A stretch of 52,403 bases of DNA from an uncultured Collinsella sp. (GCA_947002045.1 CAMQJB010000012.1:1-52403), one strand, 5' to 3'; shown: positions 25,353-33,765, numbered from the stretch's first letter. Numbers and translations: made by a program. Notes: a model not told the origin generated them from the sequence alone.

Positions 25353-25502
25353 ATGCGTACTCTAGTTACTCTTGCGTGCACTGAGTGCAAGCGCCGCAAC
25401 TATACGACCACCAAGAACAAGTCGACCATGCCTGATCGTATGGAGATCAAGAAGTATTGCCCCTGGTGCCGTCACCACACGCTGCACAAAGAGACTCGCT
25501 AG
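25353..25502 (+). CDS. rpmG: 50S ribosomal protein L33
   Basis: 49 residues, starting MRTLVTLACTECKRRNYTTT. Two CxxC pairs are present (CTEC near residue 9 and CPWC near 36), so this is the zinc-binding C+ form of L33. It starts at ATG 25353. Its place before tRNA-Trp, secE and nusG is the classic order. It is probably a single transcript from the promoter at 25278. Confidence 0.96.
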   Translation: MRTLVTLACTECKRRNYTTTKNKSTMPDRMEIKKYCPWCRHHTLHKETR

Positions 25503-25515
25503 TCTCTAGTCACAT

Positions 25516-25591
25516 ACGCCAGTAGTTCAATTGGTAGAGCATCGGTCTCCAAAACCGAGTGTTGAGGGTTCGAGTCCTTCCTGGCGTGCCA
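25516..25591 (+). tRNA. tRNA-Trp (CCA)
   Basis: 76 nt with encoded CCA. Acceptor ACGCCAG pairs with CTGGCGT; anticodon loop CTCCAAA (CCA). It lies 13 bp after rpmG and 76 bp before secE. Confidence 0.97.
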
Positions 25592-25600
25592 GTCATTATT

Positions 25601-25631
25601 CCGTAAGCTCCCACTTGGGGGCTTACGGTTT
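25601..25631 (+). terminator. Hairpin between tRNA-Trp and secE
   Basis: CCGTAAGC pairs with GCTTACGG with further inner pairs (TCCC/GGGG); tail TTTACT. Likely partial termination or processing before secE. Confidence 0.55.
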
Positions 25632-25667
25632 ACTCATGTATAAGCGCATTGCGCGGAGGTAACCCAA

Positions 25668-26006
25668 ATGGCCAACAAGAAGAACAAGAAGAAGGCTCAG
25701 CAGCCGGCACCTGCCAACAAAGCTGCCGCCAACTCCAAGGTTGAGGCCAAGAAGGCCGTTGCCAAGAAGAACGAGAAGGCTGCGAAGTCCAAGAAGAACG
25801 AGAAGCCTGGTTTCTTCGCCCGCACCAAGAAGTATTTCGCTTCGGTCAAGTCCGAGATGAAGCGTGTCACGTGGCCCGATAAGAAGGAGCTCGTGAACTA
25901 CTCGGTTGTTGTTTGCGCTTCTCTGATCGTCGTCGGCGTCGTCATCGCTCTGCTCGATGCTGGCTTTGGCGAGGCTCTTGCTCTGTTCTCTGGATTGAGG
26001 GGCTAA
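25668..26006 (+). CDS. secE: Preprotein translocase subunit SecE
   Basis: 112 residues. The SecE core (residues ~50-110) has the amphipathic FFARTKKYFASVKSEMKRVT, WPDKKEL and one membrane helix (SVVVCASLIVVGVVIALLDA). The first ~48 residues are an added Lys/Ala/Asn-rich tail typical of actinobacterial-length proteins. It is part of the SecYEG channel. The start is ATG 25668 after GGAGG; nusG starts 3 bp after the stop. Confidence 0.95.
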   Translation: MANKKNKKKAQQPAPANKAAANSKVEAKKAVAKKNEKAAKSKKNEKPGFFARTKKYFASVKSEMKRVTWPDKKELVNYSVVVCASLIVVGVVIALLDAGFGEALALFSGLRG

Positions 26007-26009
26007 ACC

Positions 26010-26546
26010 ATGTCTAAGCGTTGGTACGTCGTTCACACTTACTCTGGATACGAGAACCGCGTTAAGTCCGATCTCGAGCATCGCATCGAGACTATGGGCA
26101 TGCAGGACCGTATCTTTGATATCGAGATTCCTATGGAGCGCGTCACCGAGATTAAAGAGGGTGGCAAGCGTGAGACCAAGGATTCCAAGATCTTCCCGGG
26201 TTATGTCCTGGTCCGCATGGAGATGGATGACGATGCTTGGACGTGTGTTCGTAACACGCCTGGCGTCACCGGTTTCCTGGGCGGCAACGGCAAGCCCGCT
26301 CCGCTTTCCCGCGACGAGTACAACAAGATGACTCGTCGTCCCGGTAAGGGCGATTCGCCCAAGCGCACCTCGGTTGATATTGAGGTCGGTACGTCCGTCC
26401 GCGTCACCGATGGCCCGCTTACCGACTTTGATGGCAAGGTCTCCGAGGTTAACACCGAGGCTGGCAAGCTCAAGGTCACGCTGATGATCTTTGGCCGCGA
26501 GACGCCGGTCGAGCTCGACTTTAACCAGGTCGCTGTCATCGCTTAA
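26010..26546 (+). CDS. nusG: Transcription termination/antitermination protein NusG
   Basis: 178 residues. NGN domain first (RWYVVHTYSGYENRVKSDLE), then a KOW domain with GTSVRVTDGPLTDFDGKVSE. It binds RNA polymerase and couples it to Rho or the ribosome. Gap of 3 bp from secE and normal length. Confidence 0.97.
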   Translation: MSKRWYVVHTYSGYENRVKSDLEHRIETMGMQDRIFDIEIPMERVTEIKEGGKRETKDSKIFPGYVLVRMEMDDDAWTCVRNTPGVTGFLGGNGKPAPLSRDEYNKMTRRPGKGDSPKRTSVDIEVGTSVRVTDGPLTDFDGKVSEVNTEAGKLKVTLMIFGRETPVELDFNQVAVIA

Positions 26547-26666
26547 GTTTTCGTCCGTTCGCGCGAGCGTGCTTCTTCTGTGACTGCTCATCTCAGGAGT
26601 GCTTCTAACACGTGCGTGCTTACGATATAGCAAGTACTTCACACTCGTGATTCGAAAGGAATGACC

Positions 26667-27095
26667 ATGGCTGAGAAGAAGGTTGCCAACGTCATTAAGC
26701 TCCAGATTCCTGCTGGTGCAGCAAACCCCGCTCCTCCCGTCGGCCCCGCCCTGGGCGCTGCTGGCGTGAACATCATGCAGTTCTGCCAGGCCTTTAACGC
26801 CGAGACGCAGGACAAGAAGGGTGACATCATCCCCGTTGAGATCTCTGTCTACGAGGACAAGTCCTTCTCCTTCATCACCAAGACCCCGCCGGCGGCTCAC
26901 CTTATCAAGAAGGAGTTGAACCTCAAGTCTGGTTCCGCTAAGCCCCAGGCTGACAAGGTTGGTCAGCTCTCCCAGGAGCAGCTCACCAAGATCGCCGAGA
27001 TCAAGATGCCGGACCTCAATGCCAACGACATTGACGCCGCCAAGAAGATCATCGCCGGTACCGCCCGTTCCATGGGCGTCACCATCGCTGAGTAG
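26667..27095 (+). CDS. rplK: 50S ribosomal protein L11
   Basis: 142 residues from ATG 26667; an in-frame ATG at 26661 touches the GAAAGGA ribosome site and is too close. The N-terminal domain has the proline-rich PAGAANPAPPVGPALGAAGV and the C-terminal domain binds 23S rRNA (MKARSMGV-type end: ARSMGVTI). It is part of the GTPase-associated stalk base. The 120-bp gap from nusG holds no gene. Confidence 0.97.
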   Translation: MAEKKVANVIKLQIPAGAANPAPPVGPALGAAGVNIMQFCQAFNAETQDKKGDIIPVEISVYEDKSFSFITKTPPAAHLIKKELNLKSGSAKPQADKVGQLSQEQLTKIAEIKMPDLNANDIDAAKKIIAGTARSMGVTIAE

Positions 27096-27113
27096 CGATT
27101 TCTTTAGGTAACG

Positions 27114-27161
27114 ACGGGTGCTCCGAACAGGGCACCCGTTGAATGTGTGCAATAGGGCACA
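27114..27161 (+). other. Two hairpins in the rplK-rplA gap
   Basis: ACGGGTGC pairs with GCACCCGT (27114-27121, 27132-27139), followed by a GTGTGC/GCACAC hairpin (27145-27161). No T tract follows. They may control processing or be part of the L1 autoregulation site. Confidence 0.4.
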
Positions 27162-27212
27162 CGATACGATGTGGGAGGGCTCGCGCCCGTTTAACCACAG
27201 GAGGTAATGTAC

Positions 27213-27920
27213 ATGGCTAAGCATGGTAAGAGCTATAACGCCGCTGCCGAGAAGATCGACCGCGCCACGCTCTACACCCCCCTTCAGGCTGCCAAGCTCA
27301 TCAAGGAGCTCGACACCGCCAAGTTCGACGAGACCGTCGAGGCCCACTTCCGTCTGGGCGTCGATACTCGTAAGGCCGACCAGAACATCCGCGGCTCCAT
27401 CTCCCTGCCCCACGGCACCGGCAAGACCATTCGTGTTGCCGTCTTCGCCGAGGGCGAGAAGGCCCGCGAGGCCGAGGCTGCCGGCGCCGACATCATCGGT
27501 TCCGACGAGCTCGTCGCCCAGATCCAGAAGGGCGAGATCAACTTCGACGCCGCTATCGCTACGCCGAACATGATGGCCAAGGTTGGCCGCATCGGTAAGA
27601 TCCTTGGTCCCCGTGGCCTCATGCCGAACCCTAAGCTCGGCACCGTGACCATGGACGTCGCCAAGATGGTCTCCGAGCTCAAGGCCGGCCGCGTTGAGTA
27701 TCGCGCCGACCGCTACGGCATCTGCCACGTGCCCCTGGGCAAGAAGTCCTTCTCCGAGCAGCAGCTCGTCGAGAACTACGCTGCCCTGTACACCGAGATC
27801 CTGCGCGTCAAGCCCTCTTCTGCTAAGGGCAAGTACGTTAAGTCCATCTCCGTGTCTTCCACCATGGGCCCTGGCATCAAGGTTGATCCCGCTATCCAGC
27901 GCGACTTCCTGGCTGAGTAA
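27213..27920 (+). CDS. rplA: 50S ribosomal protein L1
   Basis: 235 residues from ATG 27213; the in-frame ATG at 27207 overlaps the AGGAGGT site. Full L1: N-terminal KSYNAAAEKIDR..., GPRGLMPNPKLGT, and the RNA-binding C-terminus GPGIKVD. It binds the 23S L1 stalk and usually its own mRNA. A strong terminator follows. In most bacteria rplJ comes next; here it is 21.6 kb away. Confidence 0.97.
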   Translation: MAKHGKSYNAAAEKIDRATLYTPLQAAKLIKELDTAKFDETVEAHFRLGVDTRKADQNIRGSISLPHGTGKTIRVAVFAEGEKAREAEAAGADIIGSDELVAQIQKGEINFDAAIATPNMMAKVGRIGKILGPRGLMPNPKLGTVTMDVAKMVSELKAGRVEYRADRYGICHVPLGKKSFSEQQLVENYAALYTEILRVKPSSAKGKYVKSISVSSTMGPGIKVDPAIQRDFLAE

Positions 27921-27956
27921 CTTTTAGTTACTGCCTGAGCAAAGCAAGCATTGCTA

Positions 27957-27995
27957 AAGAAACCCGGTTCTGTCTCGTGCAGGACCGGGTTTCTT
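27957..27995 (+). terminator. Intrinsic terminator after rplA
   Basis: AAGAAACCCGGT pairs with ACCGGGTTTCTT (27957-27968, 27984-27995), giving an A-tract/T-tract terminator. Confidence 0.85.
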
Positions 27996-28008
27996 GCTAT
28001 CGCGTTAA

Positions 28009-28047
28009 AACCACCTTAAAGGGGACAGTGCCCCCTTTAAGGTGGTT
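28009..28047. repeat. GGGGACAG palindrome family, copy with TTAAAG arms
   Basis: Perfect 16-bp arms (AACCACCTTAAAGGGG and complement) around ACAGTG plus one C. It lies after the rplA terminator and overlaps the stop codon of the metallophosphoesterase gene (28046-28048, minus strand). The arms differ from the copies at 30725 and 33717 (TTAAAG versus ACAAAG), but both arms change together. Confidence 0.85.
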
Positions 28048-28756
28048 ACCAGGGTGTTCTAGCGGTTGAGGACTCGATAGCCTCGTGGCGCTTGAGTTCG
28101 CGACGCATGGTTTGCGAATTGAGCCAGGCTGCCTGCCAGCCACGGATGGGGTAGCGCGCTTCGTCCAGCTCAAACTGCGTATAGCCGCAGGCGTTGATGA
28201 TCGTTGCCCCGCATGCGTGCTGACGCTCACGTTGAAAGTCGCGACCATAGCATTGGTGCACATGCCCGTGCACCATGTAGTCGGGATTCCAGGACTCGAG
28301 CGCTGTGTTAAAGCATTCGAATCCTCGATGTGGCAGATCGTCCAGATCGCCCACGCCGGCGGCGGGCGCATGGGTGAGCAATATGTCGCAGCCGCCGACC
28401 ATCTTCACTTTGCGGGACAGCTTGCGCACGCGCTTGGCCATCTCGCGCTCGGTGTACTTGTTGGCGCCATCTCGATAGCGCATGGAGCCGCCAAGGCCTG
28501 CAATGCGGACGCCGCGGTACACGTAGACAGCGTCTTCGACACAGATGCAGCCACCTGGTGCATGACGCGCATAGCGGTCATCGTGATTGCCTCGCACGTA
28601 GATGAGCGGTCTGTTGATGACCGTGACCAAAAACTCAAGATAGTCCGGGTCCAGATCACCAGCGGACAAAATCAGGTCGACACCCTCAAAGCGTTCTTTG
28701 CGAAAGCACTCCCAAAGGCATCGTTCTTCGGTATCGGCTATGGCAAGGATTTTCAT
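28046..28756 (-). CDS. Calcineurin-like metallophosphoesterase
   Basis: 236 residues. Metal-site motifs in order: KILAIADTEE (a weak DxH block: Asp but no His), LILSAGDLD (GD), YVRGNHDDR (GNHD), LLTHAPAAG (TH) and VHGHVHQ (GHxH). The first motif has DTE in place of D-x-H, which may weaken one metal site. It starts 4 bp before the BMP-like gene ends (ATGA overlap), so the two are translated together. Substrate unknown; a phosphodiester linked to what the partner senses is possible. The stop codon lies in a palindrome. Confidence 0.82.
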   Translation of the reverse strand: MKILAIADTEERCLWECFRKERFEGVDLILSAGDLDPDYLEFLVTVINRPLIYVRGNHDDRYARHAPGGCICVEDAVYVYRGVRIAGLGGSMRYRDGANKYTEREMAKRVRKLSRKVKMVGGCDILLTHAPAAGVGDLDDLPHRGFECFNTALESWNPDYMVHGHVHQCYGRDFQRERQHACGATIINACGYTQFELDEARYPIRGWQAAWLNSQTMRRELKRHEAIESSTARTPW

Positions 28757-30669
28757 AGGGCGCGGACCTTCGGCTCATCGTCGGGCTGTGGAATGGTACC
28801 CACCACGTTGTCTGCCAGCCAGTCCATCTCGACGATTTGCGTGCTCGGCAGTGGGGGAAAGCCTTCGATTTGTACCACGCCGTCTTGGCTATGGAGCTCG
28901 CCGCCAAATGGATTGATGGAGCCCTCGACGATGCCATTGCGCAGTAGCTGAACGAGCTTGCGCGTCTGATAGGGCAGGCCTGGAGCGTAGCGAATATCGA
29001 TAACGCCCGAGCTCATGCCGTACCAGTAGTTGACGGCGCGAACCTGGCTGTCGTCACTGGTCTCATCCCAGGTGCCATGCAACAGGCTTCTCACGATAAG
29101 CTCGTAGTATCGGCCCCAGTTCCATACCGGCATGGCAATGCCGGTAACCTTGCCATCGACCAGGCGGTGAAGTCCGTAGGCCGTGGGGTCTTCGAGCGAC
29201 TTTGACATGTCGGCGCCGGTCATGACGCTCACACCTTCTCGGCACATGGCCTCGGCAAGGCCTCCGGCGGGCACATCGCCCCAGGTCAGGATAATTTGCG
29301 CGCGGGGGTCGAGTAGCGAGGCTCCAATCGCAAAGGCGTTGATCTCGCTTAGTGCGCCCGAGGCGAAGACCGACGCGTGGTAACCGATGCGGTGGTTGTC
29401 CGCCATGCTGGCGGCAAGGGCGCCCAGGAGGAACTTGGCCTCGTACATCTTGCCAAAGTACGAACGGACGCTTTGGTGGGGAAGGCCGATAGAGCAATTG
29501 AGGAACCAAACTTGGGGATACTCAACGGCTGCCCTGAGCGTGTATTCCATCAGGCGGTGCGAGGTCGAGAAGATGACGTTGTCTCCATGTTTGACAGCCG
29601 TTTCCACAGCGGCGTAGAACACGTCCGGATCGTGGCAGTCCTCGAACGCCTCGGTGCGCACGATACCGCCAAAGTGCTCATCGAGATACTGACGCCCTTG
29701 GTCGTGCAGGCTGTCCCAGCTCGACGTTGCGCAGGGGAATTCATGGATAAAGGCGATGCGCAGGGGGTTGGCCGCCGAATAGACGGTCTTGCCCATAAAG
29801 AAGTTGAGCACGCCGGAGGTGGACTTGGCGGGCGACTCTTCCTCATCGACGCTCGGCGCTTCGACAAGATCGACCTTGTCCTCGTTATTTTTGCCGGCAA
29901 TGACCAGCTCACGCCAAATCTTACACAGGCGGTTTACGACGATATCCGTCGGCGTATCCAGCAGGCGGTCCTGGTTGTACACATTGAGGTAGACGAGCAT
30001 GGCGTCGGCGGGCGTAATGTCCAGGTGGTCGCCGCCCGCGCGAAGGTAGGCGCGCTTAAAGAGCAGGAAGGTGTGGCGCAGGTAGTCGACCTTTTTCTGC
30101 GGCCATTTTTCGATAAGGTCCTGACCGAGCATCTTGGCGAGCGTCTCATAGCTTCCCTCACGCGAGAACTCGATCTCGTATAGGGGGCAGACGCGCCAAA
30201 ACGCGCAGAACTCACCGTATAGGCGGCTTTCGACGGAATCCCATGTGCCGGGGCAGAGACGGGTAATCTTGGCAGAAACCGTCGGGGCGTCCAAGAATTT
30301 GAGGACACTGACGCGTTTGTTGCCTTCCTGGACATAGAACCGATGCATGAACTCGGTGACGATGACGGGATCGCGATAGCCCTCGGTCACTTGGATGTCG
30401 TAGAGGTTGGACCACTTGCGGGCGAACTCGGTGCTAAACGGCAGCAAGGGCATAAAGTTGCACGAAAAGGCGGACTGACGGCCCTTGGTAACCGTGCCGA
30501 CGACCATTTCGAGCGGAATGTCTCTCAGACCGACATTCTCTCGCTGGCCTAAGGGGAGCTGGGCAACCAAGCTATCGAGGTCCGTGAGGTACGGATGCTC
30601 GCTTTGGCTAATGGCGCGTCGACGTCCTTGCTCGCCGCGCTTGCGTGCTTGACGATAGGCCTCTTCCAT
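28753..30669 (-). CDS. Cytosolic BMP/PnrA-like ligand-binding protein with a ParB-like N-terminal domain
   Basis: 638 residues with no signal peptide or lipobox. Residues ~40-150 contain MHRFYVQEGNKRVSVLKFL, which resembles the ParB/sulfiredoxin fold. Residues ~305-610 resemble the nucleoside-binding BMP/PnrA periplasmic protein (ANPLRIAFIHEFP, VWFLNCSIG, GALAASMADNHRIGYHASVF, GADMSKSLEDP). Such proteins usually sit outside the membrane as ABC importer lipoproteins; here the domain is predicted to be in the cytoplasm, so it is more likely a sensor or regulator. ATG 30669 follows GGGAG. A palindrome, TAGTCGTTTAAACAACTA, lies at 30683-30700. It forms a two-gene unit with the metallophosphoesterase. 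Confidence 0.75.
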   Translation of the reverse strand: MEEAYRQARKRGEQGRRRAISQSEHPYLTDLDSLVAQLPLGQRENVGLRDIPLEMVVGTVTKGRQSAFSCNFMPLLPFSTEFARKWSNLYDIQVTEGYRDPVIVTEFMHRFYVQEGNKRVSVLKFLDAPTVSAKITRLCPGTWDSVESRLYGEFCAFWRVCPLYEIEFSREGSYETLAKMLGQDLIEKWPQKKVDYLRHTFLLFKRAYLRAGGDHLDITPADAMLVYLNVYNQDRLLDTPTDIVVNRLCKIWRELVIAGKNNEDKVDLVEAPSVDEEESPAKSTSGVLNFFMGKTVYSAANPLRIAFIHEFPCATSSWDSLHDQGRQYLDEHFGGIVRTEAFEDCHDPDVFYAAVETAVKHGDNVIFSTSHRLMEYTLRAAVEYPQVWFLNCSIGLPHQSVRSYFGKMYEAKFLLGALAASMADNHRIGYHASVFASGALSEINAFAIGASLLDPRAQIILTWGDVPAGGLAEAMCREGVSVMTGADMSKSLEDPTAYGLHRLVDGKVTGIAMPVWNWGRYYELIVRSLLHGTWDETSDDSQVRAVNYWYGMSSGVIDIRYAPGLPYQTRKLVQLLRNGIVEGSINPFGGELHSQDGVVQIEGFPPLPSTQIVEMDWLADNVVGTIPQPDDEPKVRAL

Positions 30670-30682
30670 AGTTTTGCTCCCT

Positions 30683-30700
30683 TAGTCGTTTAAACAACTA
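30683..30700. promoter_or_regulatory. 18-bp palindrome upstream of the BMP-like gene
   Basis: TAGTCGTTTAAACAACTA, symmetric but for one pair, 14 bp before the start codon and overlapping the region of the ribosome site. Candidate operator. Confidence 0.45.
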
Positions 30701-30724
30701 TATGAACCATGGTACCACGAATGA

Positions 30725-30763
30725 AAACCACCACAAAGGTGCCTGTCCCCTTTGTGGTGGTTT
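30725..30763. repeat. GGGGACAG palindrome family, copy with ACAAAG arms
   Basis: Perfect 14-bp arms AAACCACCACAAAG. It is identical in sequence to the copy at 33717-33757 through arms and loop. Its right arm overlaps the mscS stop codon (30762-30764). Confidence 0.85.
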
Positions 30764-31529
30764 AGGCGATGATGGGGGCGATGGCGCGAATGCAGGCGTC
30801 GGCCGCCGTGAAAGTGGTGCTGTCGTCGCTGACGATAAAGATGATCTTGCCCTTAATGCCAAAGTCGCTGATCTCGCTAAAGAGCACGTAGGGCTCCTTG
30901 TCAAAGCCCGAGATGGGAAGCACGGCGGCCTTGGTGGCGCTGGTCAGCTCGTCTGCCAGCGCGTCGAGCGAGGCCCACTTGGATGTGTCCTTTACGGCAA
31001 CGGGCACAGCCACACGCCCAAAGGGCATGAGATGCACGAGCGTGTTCTTGGAGATATTTGAGTTGGGGACGATGATGGTCTGCCCGCAGGCGTCCTCGAT
31101 GGTCGTATGACGCCAGGTGATGTCCTGGACCACGCCCGACACGCCACCGACTTCGATATTGTCGCCGGGCTTGATGATGCCCATAAAGGTTACCTGCATG
31201 CCGCCGATAAGGTTTGAGAGCGTGTCCTGAAAGCCGAGCGAGATGGCGATGCCGCCGACGCCAAGAGCGGCGACGAGGGCGTTTGCGTTAATGCCAAAGC
31301 AGTTGTCGAGGATAAAGCTGCCGCCGATCATCCAGATGACGGCGCGCGCAATGTTGATGAAGATACTCGATGCCGGAAGCGGGTTGTCGTCGCGGTTGAG
31401 CAGGTGGCGCAGGGTCTTGGATACGACCTTGGTGGCGATGGCGGTGCCTATTACCAAGATGCCCGCCCAGATGATGTTGTGGACCCAGCGCTGCTCAAAG
31501 AAATGAAGAATCGGCTCAAACAATTCCAT
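30762..31529 (-). CDS. MscS-family small-conductance mechanosensitive channel
   Basis: 255 residues, slightly shorter than E. coli MscS (286). Three membrane helices, with the pore helix visible as ALVAALGVGGIAISLGFQDTLSNLIGG, the Gly/Ala-rich TM3 pattern. The beta domain follows (GDNIEVGGVSGVVQDITWRH, IIVPNSNISKNTLVHLMP). It opens on membrane tension and releases solutes after osmotic down-shock. Ribosome site GAGGAGG. The stop codon overlaps a palindrome; the upstream 5'-nucleotidase gene has its own terminator, so it is probably a single-gene unit. Confidence 0.93.
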   Translation of the reverse strand: MELFEPILHFFEQRWVHNIIWAGILVIGTAIATKVVSKTLRHLLNRDDNPLPASSIFINIARAVIWMIGGSFILDNCFGINANALVAALGVGGIAISLGFQDTLSNLIGGMQVTFMGIIKPGDNIEVGGVSGVVQDITWRHTTIEDACGQTIIVPNSNISKNTLVHLMPFGRVAVPVAVKDTSKWASLDALADELTSATKAAVLPISGFDKEPYVLFSEISDFGIKGKIIFIVSDDSTTFTAADACIRAIAPIIA

Positions 31530-31569
31530 GTAGGGAAAACCTCCTCATGATCGTTCAACCATGATACCC

Positions 31570-31604
31570 ACCAAAAGCCCGTCCGATCACATTCGGACGG
31601 GCTT
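31570..31604 (-). terminator. Intrinsic terminator after the 5'-nucleotidase gene
   Basis: 12-bp perfect stem AAGCCCGTCCGA with its complement (31575-31586, 31593-31604). On the minus strand it ends in TTTTGG. Confidence 0.8.
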
Positions 31605-31657
31605 CTGTGCTCGATATAAGGTTTGTACGGCGGGGCTGCAAGGCCCGGCGGTGTAGC

Positions 31658-32491
31658 TTAGCGGCGGCGCTTCCAGATAATGCCGAGAACGATGATGACG
31701 ATGCCGCCGATAAGGCATGCGCCGACCACGGTCGGCGTACGGTCTCCCGTTGCGGCAAGCTTACCGGCCGTCTTCTTGGTGGTGATCTGCGTGGTCATCG
31801 TGCCGGGTTTGGGTGAGGGCTCAGGCGTTGGGGTCGGATGGGGTGCGGGGCTCTCAGCGGAGCTAAAGCTGATGGTGCCCGCGAGCGAGGCCACCTTGTG
31901 CTCCCAGTCGTCCTGCCCGATCAGTGCCCTCAGCGCTGCCTCGCACGTACCCCACTCGGTGAGCTTCTTGGCGTTTGCGAAGGTGGGGAAGTCGGTCGTG
32001 TTGGTGATGATGTAGTTGTTGGTGGCGACGGTATAGGTCTTGGCGGGGTCGAGTGTGCTGCCGTCTTTGGTGAGCGTGGCACTCACGATGCGCTTGCCTT
32101 CAGACTGCGTCCAGTCGATTGTTACGTTGATGCCGCCAAAGGAAAGAACGCTGCCGGAGTCGTCGGGCCACTTGTACATGTCCTGGGCTTCCTGCTCGGT
32201 GTGGCCGGCTGCGACGTAGGCTTGCTGAAGTTCGTAGCTGTCATTGCATTTGTCGCTAATTTCCAACGAGTGCTCAAGCGCTGCGAGGAAGTCCGCGCCG
32301 GTCATGGTCCAGGTCTCCAAGGTGTTGCCGTAGGGCGAGATGGCGATGACGTCGCCGGCGGTCACGTTTCCCGCCGCGATGCCGCCGCGGATGCCGCCAG
32401 CGTTCTCAATAGCAAGGTCCGCGCTCGTCAGGCCAGGGTCCGCGCCCGTCAGGGAAAGATAGGAGCCGCAAATCACGTGGCCGATGGTCTG
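31658..32491 (-). pseudogene. 5'-nucleotidase/UshA-like protein, C-terminal part (frameshifted)
   Basis: This is the downstream half of the gene starting at 33693. The reading frame entering at ~32491 gives TIGHVICGSYLS, which is the start of the 5'-nucleotidase C-terminal domain (the usual LGNLIADA block), then AIENAGGIRGG, the substrate-binding FNSGGIR-like loop, and SPYGNTLETWTMTG. A Pro/Thr-rich stalk, the sortase-like signal LAATGD, a membrane helix and KRRR end the chain: a cell-wall anchor. On its own the first in-frame ATG (32476) would give 272 residues without catalytic domain or signal peptide. If a single base is restored near 32492, the two parts read as one ~680-residue surface enzyme. 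Confidence 0.8.
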
Positions 32492-33693
32492 GCCTTGGTG
32501 GTATCGCCTTCCTTGCTGGGACGCAGATCGGTGGTGCGCACCATCTCCCAGCCATGCGTACCCGCGGCGTCCTCGCCGTAGAAATAGTTGGTGGAGGATG
32601 TGCCGAGCACCTTGTTCGATTCGCTTTCAAAGGCATCGTCGAGTGGCTTGATTTTGTTGTTGCGAACCTCGTCAAGGATGTTCTGGTTGTTAGGGTCTGC
32701 CAAAAGGTCGTCGACGTCCTTGGCGGTGTAGAGCTTCTCGTCGCTGTCGCCTGCGGAGACCGTCACCATGTCGTCGTTGGTGGTTTCGGTACCCCTGGTG
32801 TCGTACTCATAGGGAATGGAAAGCAGACCAACCTCGGCAAAGGCGCTGCCTGCCTCGACGACGCGGACCGGCTTGCCGTCGGCCCCCGTCACGTTTTCGT
32901 CTAAGTTGATGTGCTCGTGGCCCGCGACCAGTGTATCGACCCCAACGAGCTTTGCGGCAAAGGTCTTGGCGTTGAGCGTGTGCGCGATGCAGACGATAAC
33001 GTTGCAGCCCTCATCCTCGCGCAGTCGCTTGGCCTCGGCATTGATGGCGTCCGCCGCACCCGAGAACGACGTGCCCGCGACCAGGTCCGCGCGTAGCGAG
33101 GAGCCCAGCGACTCATCCATGGCTCCGACGACGCCGACCTTAATCTTGTAGTTAAACGTGGGGCTGCCCTCGCCGTCCTTCCAAGTGCGATTGAGCGTCT
33201 TGGTGATGCTCGAGCTCCATACGCCGTTCGAGGACGTTGCATTCGCGCAGAGCATGGCGAAAGGTGTACTGGTGGCACCATTGCCGGCCATCGTGCGAAG
33301 CTTGTCCGCGCCGTAGCTCCAGTCATGGTTGCCCGGTGTGGTCGCGTCGTAGCCGTTTGCGTAGAAGGTGTTCATGAGTTCGGCGATGCTCTTGCCCTCG
33401 CTCATGGTGGCAAAGGACTGCCCGTGGAAGGTGTCGCCTGCATCGAGCAGAAAGTCGGGGGCGTTGCTTTGAGCGCTATAGAGAACCGCCAGCCCGTCAA
33501 AGCCAATGGTGCCCGTGCCCTTGCTTGCGTTGTAGCTGTACTTGTAGCTGCCGTGGATGTCGTTGGTGTGCATGACGGTTACGGCGCCGTCAATAGCGGC
33601 GGGCAGGTTCCCCGCGAAAGCGAGACTTGGGATGCCTGCGAGCGCGCCGGCTAACAACGCAGTGGCTAACGCAAGGCGGGGGATTCTTTTCAT
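32473..33693 (-). pseudogene. 5'-nucleotidase/UshA-like protein, N-terminal part (frameshifted)
   Basis: 406 residues from ATG 33693 (AAGGAG 7 bp upstream; the ORF is open to 33729). A signal peptide (MKRIPRLALATALLAGALAG, cut near AFA-G) precedes a metallophosphoesterase domain: MHTNDIHGSY, LDAGDTFHGQ, TPGNHDWSYG, VCIAHTLN, VAGHEHINL. All metal-site motifs are present. The frame then runs off at ARPSAT-stop, exactly where the C-terminal domain should begin. Loss of one C in GGCCAGACC (complement of 32489-32496) explains it. Such enzymes release phosphate and nucleosides from external nucleotides. It could be an inactivated gene, a sequencing error, or a protein released without its anchor. 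Confidence 0.82.
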
Positions 33694-33716
33694 GGCAGTC
33701 TCCTTACTCTTTAACA

Positions 33717-33757
33717 AAAACCACCACAAAGGTGCCTGTCCCCTTTGTGGTGGTTTT
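33717..33757. repeat. GGGGACAG palindrome family, second ACAAAG copy
   Basis: Perfect 15-bp arms (33717-33731, 33743-33757). It shares 39 identical bases with the copy 3 kb away at 30725-30763. It lies 8 bp downstream of the ABC ATPase stop codon (minus strand) and 24 bp upstream of the 5'-nucleotidase start. Confidence 0.85.
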
Positions 33758-33765
33758 CTAGGTCG

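Noticed and set aside
32480..32500. Programmed ribosomal frameshift in the 5'-nucleotidase gene
   Set aside because: No slippery heptamer or following stem was seen at the joint; a plain indel explains the two frames better.
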